This document shows, one piece after another, positions 36,423 through 45,639 of a stretch of 64,000 bases of DNA. The notes beneath the pieces are model-generated. The model was given only the letters and a program-made list of their open reading frames with translations. It was not told the origin of the DNA and made no database searches. Position 1 is the stretch's first letter; each line of letters opens with the position of its first letter. Position numbers and translations under genes: made by a program. The DNA comes from Opeltia flavorubescens (Eukaryota; Ascomycota; Lecanoromycetes; Teloschistales; Teloschistaceae). The DNA is taken from NCBI GenBank assembly GCA_000442125.1, contig KE546969.1, positions 372,001 to 436,000 of the forward strand, in the 5' to 3' direction.

Positions 36423-36475
36423 TCATGATATTTTTGTTGTGATTCCTCATGATATTTTTGTTGTGATTCCTCATG
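36423..36475. repeat. Two tandem copies of a 24-base unit upstream of the secreted modular gene
   Basis: Perfect copies at 36423-36446 and 36447-36470 (unit begins TCATGATATTTTTGTTGTGA) plus the first five bases of a third. They lie immediately before a TATTTAAATA element. Confidence 0.9.
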
Positions 36476-36488
36476 CTATTTAAATAAG
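36476..36488 (+). promoter_or_regulatory. TATA-like element of the secreted modular gene
   Basis: CTATTTAAATAAG about 180 bases before the start codon, followed by a C/T-rich leader (36500-36560). Position and composition fit a core promoter. Confidence 0.5.
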
Positions 36489-36664
36489 TCTTCTATCTTA
36501 CTCACTTGACTTCTTACAACTCTCTTCTTCCTCATCCTCAAACCTTCAACTTTGCATCTATCCGGGTGCACACTTCTGCAACTCGTCAAATTTGCCCCTG
36601 AACAGATCCTTTTATCATTCCTCGTTGAGCACAGAGCTCTTGATTCTCACTTTGATCAATCAAA

Positions 36665-37947
36665 ATGAAGCTGGTAGTTTTGATTGCAGCAGCTGTCGGA
36701 GCTGGAGTAGCCGTGGCTGCTCCAGTTGCTGATGAGGTAAGTTGGCTTATTATTCCAAGAGCCATCAATACTGAGAGACAATAAATAGCAATCTGGCCTT
36801 GATTGCCGTCCTGATGGATACTGCGATGCTGCTCCTCAAGAGTTTCCAGCCTCAGTTTGCTGCTCTGGACATGCCTTGAACGACTGCTGTGTTTCTGCCA
36901 AAGAAGCATACAATGCTGTGGTCACCAAGCCGATGAAGCGTGGTGAAGAGAACGTAAGATGACATCTCCCTTGATAGAGTCATGAGAATAGTCACTGACA
37001 ATGAACAGGAACTTAGCCCTGGCTGTATGCCCGACGGTTTCTTTGACGCAGCTCCTCAAGAGTTCCCTCCCTCCGTTTGTTGCTCTGGTCATGCATTATA
37101 CAACAAATGCGTACCTGCCCGTAATTTCAACGTCGTCAAGGCCCGCGAAGACGATACCTACTGTGATCCCAACTTCCAGTGTCGCATCGACAAGAGATCC
37201 CCTGACGCAGCCCTCAAGGCCATTATGGAGCGTGAGAGTCCATGCGTTGCTGCGAATAATTGTGGCGTCGTTGGTGGTGGCCACCCCAAGCCAACTTCCA
37301 AGGCAAGTCCATGCCAATTCTTCTGCTTTTCCAGCCTTACTTCTCATACCGTGAATCTACTTATTAACACATGTCATTCCATTCTCAACAGACCACTTCA
37401 TCCACCGGAGTCCCTCTCTCTTCAGCCGGCCCACCACCATTGCTCAACACCAACACTCCACCCAACCTTCTCCCTCCTAAGGAGAAGCGTGACGAAGAAT
37501 TCACAACTCACCTTCCTGTAAGAATTTCCTCTCTGCTCGCACAAATTCCACCACTAACAAAACAACCATCAGATCCCAGCATCCCTCCTCCACCCCTCAC
37601 CGACATCAACCTTCCACTCGGTCCCGCACTACATGCCCATCCCCGTCGGTGCCCTTTCAAGCTATCACGCCCCAAGCTCCGAACCCACAGGCACTACGTC
37701 CGTCCCTCACTTGGGGCCCGGATGGTCGCACTCAGTCCATCATGAGCCATTGCCGGTTACCCCACGCTCCGTACCTACAGGCACTGCCTCTGTTCATCAC
37801 GTAGGCCCTGGATGGGAACATTCGGTTCATCACCAACCGCTACCAACTACAGGCACTACATCTATTCATCACTTCGGCCCCGGATGGTCGCATACACTTG
37901 CCCATCAGCCATTACCCACTACGCTCGTGAAGGTTGTGGAGGAGTAA
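36665..37947 (+). CDS. Secreted modular Cys-rich protein with dibasic sites and C-terminal repeats
   Basis: Five exons (36665-36736, 36789-36953, 37009-37302, 37392-37517, 37573-37947), all introns phase 0, give 343 residues. Exon 1 is a signal peptide (MKLVVLIAAAVGAGVAVAA). Exons 2 and 3 start with duplicated Cys modules: CRPDGYCDAAPQEFPASVCC with SGHALNDCC, and CMPDGFFDAAPQEFPPSVCC with SGHALYNKC. Lys-Arg pairs at 74-75, 141-142 and 209-210 separate the modules, as in Kex2-processed precursors. Exon 5 has three repeats of about 23 residues, each with TGTxSxxHxGPGW and a QPLP or EPLP end. Intron 3 uses a GC donor (GCAAGT). No family recognised. Processing at the dibasic sites is inference; the alternative is an intact cell-surface protein. 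Confidence 0.8.
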
Positions 37948-38762
37948 ACAATCGTCTGGGGGGCTTTTTTGCAGATAGGAGGACCTCATCGGTCCAAAAC
38001 TTTGAAATGATAGATCTGGCAGTAGGGTTCGTTTTCAACATTCGTTAGAAGATAGATTTGCGAAAAAATTGGTGGATTGGGGTAGAAAAAGTTCGTTTGA
38101 TAGATGAATCAGGGGAGGTTTGCAATCATAGCTTTCACAGGTCGATAGAAAAATGTGAAGTCATTCGTTGGTATTGGAAGTGCTTCTGGGTTTATGGTGA
38201 TTTTGTTGCTGTGATGAAGGTGTGACGTCTCTGATCTCAAGGATGTGGACGTGTGAGTTCATTTTAACACATCCATGATGATTACGTGATTTTATAATAT
38301 GATATAACGCTTTCCCCTTTCTTGTGATTATGCTCCTATACTCGCTAAGTCCACTGATAATCATGAAAAGATCTTGCCTTTCATCATCCTGATCTTTACC
38401 TTCCGGTCCAGCATGGCCAATATACAGTGAAATCAATCCAGCGGGTTCACTACACATCCAAGAAACCAATGTTGCAGTACACACGTACACCAGTCCAAAA
38501 CGAGTGGAATTTGAATGTTATAGATCCTAAGAGCTCCACCATAAAGATCATTGAGTCTATCCCACCACCCCACCATAAATGAAAGCCCCAAGGCCGAACT
38601 AATATCAATGTAATACTGCTATTTCCTATCCTTTTCCCCCTCAAAAACTCCCAATCCCATGTTCTCGAGTCACTAGTGATAAGTAAATCATCCCCCTCCA
38701 TTTATGCAGATAATGCTCTACCTTCGTGTGAGAAAACCCCCAAACCATGCAGAAAAGCCACT
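37948..38762. other. Convergent intergenic region
   Basis: 3' flanks of the secreted modular gene (+) and SDS23 (-). The middle (38160-38600) is AT-rich without long frames of protein-like composition. Nothing recognised. Confidence 0.5.
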
Positions 38763-40485
38763 TCACCTCTTAATGTTCCCGGTGCTGACATCCAAACTCG
38801 AGCTCCTTGCCGAATCCAAACTACCTCTCATCATACTCGAGCTCGAACTCCTCCTCCGCTGCCTACGCCTTTCATCCGGGTCGGTAGGATGCAGGCCCGT
38901 AGCCCTGGCGAAGAGATTCAGGATATCTGTCAGGCTGACGACGCCTGCTAGCCTACCTCCCATGTTCGCGCCTGGCAGTGCGGCTGCGGAGACGGAAGGA
39001 GTGGTACTGAGGGGGACGAAAGGGGGGTTGGATTGCGGGAGGGAGGATAGGTGGGAGGGGGGATGAGAGACGGAGGGCTGGGAGATGAGGTTTGTGGGGG
39101 TGGTTGCGGTGACGGAAGGGGAGGGGGAGTCGGTAACCCACATGCTGTTATTATTTGGTGGTTAGGACAAAAACAGGAGGAGATATATCGGCCTAAAAGA
39201 GCACTTACCGATGGGCTTTTGTAGCGACAAGTTTGGCAACAGTATGCGCGAGGGTCGAGTAAGGATTAATGTGGAACACGGGAAATGAATCCTTGCCGTC
39301 ATTCATACCACGGGTCGATAGGATGACCGAGATGAAATGGATGCATGTGTTGTCCAGTAATGGGGCTGAGCTTGATTTTGTGAGAAGCTGTAATACGTCA
39401 GCTTATTCGCCTGGCATGTGTCCCCGCTTTTGAAACAGAAAGAGATATACGAACCTTGACGTCTACGTTGGAAATATTACCGACTACATTTAACTGATTG
39501 TCGACAACAGCCAAAGATGTCAAGCCTTCATTGTTCATCAACTTAAGAGCGTCTTTCAGCGGCTTGTCTCCACTGTAAGACTGTTAGTGGTCCATACGAA
39601 GACTGTGATTGTTCAGACGCGGTGTTTACATACTTGACTGAGATTGCCTGCTGAGAACCAATTGCAAGGTCCTTGATAGTCTGGGAGTATAGACGATCGA
39701 GGGTTGGGAAATTTCTACCATTCTCCCACAGAAACTTGACAAGCCTCAGCTGGCTCAAAATCCCAACGACATTGTCTGTACCCTCTTCGACGATGACGAT
39801 TCGATGAACACCGCCCCCAAAGACTTCGATGGCATGCATGAGATTCGCCGTAGAGGGTAAGGTCATGAAGGGTTCCTTGTTACCCAAACTCTTCGCATCC
39901 CGCAAGGGGATAGTGTGTCCAGCCTGAGCCTTCTTTGCTAAGCTCGTAAAAATGGGGAAATGCTCTTCATCGGGTTGAAGTTGACCAGTCGCGAAGAGGA
40001 GATATTGGGTAAGGTCGCGGTAGTCATAGGTAGCGTGAGCAGCTCGCTCATCCTTGTGATGTCTTACAAGGAGGACGTGAGCACCGGAATTTATCAAGAC
40101 CTGTATGAAGCCGTCAGCGGGCGAACAAAGTATAGTGCAGGCTGTACATGAAAGTTACGTTTGTAGCCTCCTCGATGCCAATGTCAATCTCGACAAAGCG
40201 TAAATCGGCTGGGTCACAAAGCTCGCCGACGCCGATAGTTTGCCAATCTCTTCGGGCGAACCGAGCATCAGCCGAGCCGGCCGTAGGTGGGTTGTTCAGC
40301 AGCTCATGAAGTTGTGCCTGGGAGAATGAGGGTTGTCGAGTGGAACGAGGTGAGGGCGGGTGGCCTCTCAGGGATTCAGTGAAGCTCTGTCGATGACTTT
40401 GGATAGGACTCGGGGTCAGGCCTAGGCGAATTGAAGAGTTTCGTGAGGGTGTGGAGCGAAGATCTTCGGAGGATGGGGCTTGCAT
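38763..40485 (-). CDS. SDS23: CBS-domain protein SDS23 (PP2A regulator)
   Basis: Five exons on minus (40159-40485, 39634-40100, 39455-39572, 39209-39387, 38763-39144) give 490 residues. The N-terminus is Ser/Pro/Arg-rich, followed by four CBS motifs. Recognisable blocks are [73 protein letters not shown] and HRMWVTD. The last CBS motif ([20 protein letters not shown]) is interrupted by a Ser/Thr/Pro-rich insert, as in other Sds23 proteins. In yeasts Sds23/Moc1 inhibits a PP2A-type phosphatase and links nutrition to mitosis; that role is transferred from homologues. The tail is Arg/Ser-rich. Confidence 0.93.
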
Positions 40486-41482
40486 GCTGTCAGGGCTCCG
40501 TGGATAGCTGCAGGCACTGGTTGAACAACGGAAAAGTCAATTGAATTATTGATGAATCCGATCCGGCTTACTAGTCGTGTACGGATTGAGCGACATGCTA
40601 GATCTGAGGAGTAGCGAATTGGTAGAGAAAGCTCTGAATTCAATATATTGTAGTGGTTGGGGTGATAATCATGGCATGTACGTCAGCGCGTCGGGTTCAT
40701 ATGGAATTCGATATGACGTTTCTTAACGGCCGCTTAGATCCCTGTCTGCTCTAAAAGAAGTCTTGGCGTTTCAGGAGGTCGAGAACCGAGCCACACGTAT
40801 TTAACACAACACCCATCACCGATTCCGACGAACTGGCAAACCCGGCGTGAGCAGATTGATATGCATGTTATCTACAGTAATAAAAGAGTCATATCTCAAC
40901 CCTGTCAGATTTCCTTTACTAAACTAGTCCTCCCAAAGATCGGATGAGACATTCATATTTGTGGATTTGGAGTTCAAGACCCAAGAGGCACAACATAGAA
41001 AGCTCTGAACAAATAAGGTAATCAGATATCAAGAATAGCCTAGGTAGCCCTGAATCAAAGCCCGCTCAGTCTCAAGGGGAATATGTGGTCTCAAACAAAT
41101 GTCGCTTTCCTTCGGTATCGTCCGTGGCCCGCCCTTACGCCTTGCAGTAATTGTTGCATGTCTTCGTCGTAGTAGAATCAGAGGTAAAAGTAGAAATCAA
41201 AACAGTACACGCTCAGCCAACTGGGAGGCGGTACAGGAGTCGCCCATTCACTGAAAATTGAGCTTCGAAACGCCACAAATCTCAACCCCAGACCTTGGAC
41301 ATACCCCTACCACCAGGCTTGGTTCATAGTTTCCAAGGAAGAGAAGAACATAGATGATATTGCTGAAGAAGATTATGGTATCGATGAAGTTGATGTCGCC
41401 GAACATGTTCATTATAGCGCTCCGAGATCAGTTCGTTTTTCGCGTAAATGCTGTAAGATGGCAAAATATTAGTAGATGGCTT
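40486..41482. other. Intergenic region between SDS23 and WC-1
   Basis: Promoter and leader of SDS23 on minus and the 3' flank of WC-1. No supported frame, repeat or tRNA-like structure found on inspection. Confidence 0.45.
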
Positions 41483-44400
41483 TCATGACTCAACTCCTTC
41501 TTCAATCTTTGGCGGGATCCCGCCGCCGAAGCCAACCGATGCTGCTGCTTCCATGCGCGCAGTCTTCGCTTGGTGTGAGTTGGCTTGTATGTCCTGCGCC
41601 GACTTCTTCTCCGGAGGAGCCATCGATCCCGCCCCTGGCCGCTGATCGCCGCCACCCATTTTTGTCGTGTGGGCGGGCGAGGTCGACTGCTTGTCCCCAC
41701 TATTCTGCGAAGACGTCCGAGGCGACACCCGGCCGTTCTGTAATAATCATCAGTTTTCCACGCCCTGTCGCTGTACCCACTCGACTCACCTCCTTCGCCC
41801 AACGCAAGCCACAGCTATTGCACAGATCACGATTCCCACTCGGTCCCCTTCTCCATTCAGGCGTGACTCGTGTGTGGCAATTAGCACAGTCTTTTTGCAG
41901 ATGGCCGGCCCCATTCCTTCGTTTCCGCTTCTTCTTGCTCGATAGTAAACCTTGCAGCTCTTCAGCCAGTAGCCGGTTCCTCTTTTCCATCTGCCGAAGC
42001 TCAAACTGCCAACTCGAACTCTTCGTCGTCTTCAGCTCTTCAAATATATTCTCCTCCGATGCAAGTGCTTCGTGTTGTGTCCCGATCGGAAGGCCGTGCC
42101 CCCCTGCTGATGTAGTGACGCCTTCTAGGGTGGGATTTGACGTGGACGACTGTGGCGTGCGAGCATTTGCGGATAGCGAGCTCGTCGACGTTGCAGGGCT
42201 CGCCGCTTTTTGATCAGCTTGGGGTGATACCGTTTTCGAATGCCTCGAGAGTTTGAGTAATCGCGTCTGGGCAACAAGAAAGGTAGGCTTCTGCCCTTTA
42301 CTAGCATCGCCAGGATAAATTGTCGTACGTGCTTGCAGGGTTTGTCCACGTTTGTTCTGTACATCATGCCTGAATGTTGCTCGGACACCGGTTCGGGCAA
42401 GCTCTAGCATCTTGCCGAATTCGAGTTTGGATTCCTGCCTCATCAATGCTTGTGCACTTGTCCCAACCAAGTCCTCCGGCTGACGGTCCAGGAGACTGCG
42501 GACATTAGACGATACGAACAAAAACATCCCTGACGTCGACATTTTGGTCCATAACTCGCTCTCTCCTATTCCGCCAGCAGAATTAATGTCGCTCCGCGCC
42601 AATGCGTAGACAGGCCTTTCTCGCCCTACCATGATGATACATTTGCGTCCCTTGCCTTGTTCCAGATGCAGCGACCCATGGCTTTCGAACCAAGTGTAAC
42701 CGTTGTTCTTTCGCAGCATTCGGAAGACTACGTTGACCCCCGAGCCCGCTGAAATATCCTTCAATTCGCGTGTTACAGGTACGATATCGCTTGGGTGGCA
42801 GACTGACGACAAGGGGGCGCCCACTAGCTCGCTTGGGTCGTACTCGAGAACTTTTCGGCTGGACGGTGAAAGATATAGGAATAGACCTTTAAGAGATAAG
42901 ACATGAACGACGTCGTCTGTGTTTTCCAGCAAAACTTTATCCCAGATTCGCTTGGAAAGCTCAGACTCCCCAGCACCAATGCTGCTTAACACCGCAGAAA
43001 CTTCGTCACGCCCAACAGTTTGGCCGAGTTCTGTATTCGATGGTGGATGGTGTTCCGGAATCATATACGGTGGTAATAGACCCCGTTGATAGTTGATGAG
43101 GATAGATCCATCTGGAAAGCAGTCAATATTTCATATCAAATTAACTCAGGGATTTGGATGTACCTACCAGGGTTCTTGTTTTTGACTGATGTCGGCTGCT
43201 CCACGAGATCCACCTGGAATCCAACGTAGTATTTAATCTCATCGGAGTCCCAGGTGATGGGGATCATAGTAAGCAGGTTCATGAATGGCTGCCCTCCCTT
43301 TCGGTAATTGATGACACTAATCTGCATTTCCTGCCGGGCCGTTATCATAGTCTTGATCCGGAATACAGACTGGTCATCGACATATTTCCGTTTGACACCT
43401 GCCTGAATCTTTCCCTCCGGAGCTTGGAGAAAGCGACAGTTGCGGCCCAAGATTTCATGCTTGGTATAGCCAGTCAGTCTTTCGAATATATCAGAACAAT
43501 ACACAATGGGTACGTCGTGCTGGGTGACATCGCACACAACGAAGGCACACGACATGTCCACGGCACCGATATTGATTTGTGGGTTTGGCCTTGCGGCAAC
43601 TCGCATCAGTACACCCAACATGTCGAAACCACTAGAGGAATATGCGTTCCTATACTGCGGAATAACCGATTGCGCAGCCATGTTTTGACCTGGCGGAATA
43701 GGCGTATCACCCATGGTAGATACGTCGAGGTTCGCAACAGGGGGTTGTTGCGGCGGTGGCGGCGGATCAGGCCGCTCGGAATAATCAGGCGCATCCTGGA
43801 GCCGATGGGTAGGTTCCGTTGGTTGCATGTCTGCAGACTGATGTGACATGTCGGTGGATAGATGTGGGACCAGGTCAGGCATTTGTAATTGCGCGTTATT
43901 GTTCAGTCCCGGATCAGCAGTATGGTCCATGGGTCCTCCACCCGGATCTTGTATGGAGCTTCTCATGGTGTGTGGCATTGCTGGCTGTAACGGTGGAGTT
44001 GAGACGTGAGAATTCATGTGATTTTGGGGGAACATATTCATGGTGTTTATATCGCCGCTGTTCTCTCGGCTCAAGGTACCAGTTGCGAAATCCATCCCGA
44101 TGAGCATGTCATTGTTCATATAGGTTGAAGCCATATCGAGACCACTCATTGCGTCCGACTGATTGAAGGCGGACTGTGGGAAGGGAGATGCCTCGGTCAT
44201 TGGGGTATAAACTTGGCCCATGTTATGGAATTGCGTGTTGAGCGCTAAGTTATTAGGTGGATCTCTTCGTCGGTTCGGCTGATTATCTGGCCCTCGCTGA
44301 TGGTTGTTCGTCGCTCGCTGCATTCCCAGATTCTGCTGTACAGTAGACGGGTCAAATTGAAATCCTTCCAATTCGCTGTTATTCCCCATTCCACCGAACT

Positions 44401-44674
44401 CCATCATCGACGAAGTCCTTCTTGGATCTCGGTCCATTAGCAGCCTATTATGAGGATATGGTTGCGACTGGTGAAAGCTTTGTCTCCGTTGCATCTCCTT
44501 GCTGTTTTGATGGATGATCTCGTCGAGGGTTTGTCCGTCCATCATGGCCGAAGCATCCATGCCATTGGAGCTCATGTATCCCATCATTGTATCTGAGTCC
44601 ATCGCCCCCATTTTCCCCAGATCCTCCATTGAGTACTGTTGCCCATAGTNCCCCGCCATATGGGTTCTGTCCAT
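41483..44674 (-). CDS. wc-1: White collar-1 blue-light photoreceptor / GATA transcription factor
   Basis: Flavin-binding photoreceptor that pairs with WC-2 to activate light-induced and circadian genes. Three exons on minus (43168-44674, 41790-43111, 41483-41737) give about 1027 residues. The N-terminus is Met/Gln/Asn-rich and carries the conserved TLDEIIHQNSKEMQRRQS. The LOV domain includes FVVCDVTQHDVPIVYCSD and GRNCRFLQ, with the photoadduct cysteine at C413. Two further PAS domains follow (DVVHVLSLKGLFLYLSPSSR; SGMFLFVSSNVRSLLDRQPE). A nuclear-type basic run precedes the C-terminal GATA finger at 911-943 (CANCHTRVTPEW...LCNSCG, C-x2-C-x18-C-x2-C). No polyglutamine tract is present. An N at 44650 and an open frame just upstream in another register make the exact N-terminus uncertain. 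Confidence 0.94.
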
Positions 44675-45639
44675 GGCATCTGGTGACCGGAGACGACTCG
44701 CACCGACGCTTCACTAGCTGGAATTTGACTATTGTGTAGACCGTACGGTGAGCCCAACGACATGATCAAACGTCAAGAGAGCGGGAATTTGTGACCCAGC
44801 TGCAAAGAGGTGCACTGGGGTAGGTGGTGGAGTAGGCTAAGAGCATGGGGCGGAAGCGTCGAAGGGAGAAGTGGCTGTTGAGGATCGACTGCAGGCTAAA
44901 AACAGCAGCGAGGTTGGCCGGAGACAGGAGCCTCAAGAATGAGGGACTAGTGGCCGGTGGTCTGCAAACGATATAGGCGCGACCGTTCGAGTTGGAGAGA
45001 GGAAAGTGGTACAGGATGCGACAGGATGGAGGGTGTTCGAGCGACAATAGACGCTTCCTTTGGGGTTATGCGATTCGTGTGCGTGGAAGGCAAGGAGGAG
45101 AGGAGAAAGCGGCGTCGGCAATAGCTCCTCCAATGGGTGGAGGATCAACGGTACAGGAGGTTAAGGTTAGCAGTAGGGATGCAGTCGACGGATTCGAGCA
45201 GACTGGTTGACAATCTTCAGGCACGTCAAGCCTGTCAGCTCCCTTTCCAGCCAGCGCCCACACGCTGGGACCGGGGAAGTGACAGCCTTAGTTCGGATTA
45301 GCCGCCCCGGATTGATTGAGACGGCAAATTAATCCTAGTCAACGATGATATCGTTACTCATGTACAACATGTTCCCAGTCAGCCAGCTGCATTATCTTCG
45401 CTTGTTTCACATCATTCCTTATGACCATGTTTCGAGAGCATATGCTGCAATGATAATTCTATCGTGATGTCTGCATCTTGTGACCCTCGCTTTTCCTAGG
45501 GCTTATCTCACTACTGATGAATTATCATACACCATAGCCCTCTGAGGCCTTGCCTTGCTAAGAACAGAACCCTGGCAACACATTGAGTCAATTGTATCTG
45601 ACCCCGTATCCTTGCCTAGTATGCAATATGAGTGATTAA
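44675..45639. promoter_or_regulatory. Upstream region of WC-1 and 3' flank of DNA ligase I
   Basis: On minus, an ATG at 44761-44763 opens a frame (MSLGSPYGLHNSQIPASEA) that overlaps the annotated WC-1 start in a different register and ends at 44584. It is either an overlapping upstream ORF or the true N-terminus (see findings). The rest is leader and promoter, then the 3' flank of the ligase gene. Nothing else recognised. Confidence 0.45.
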
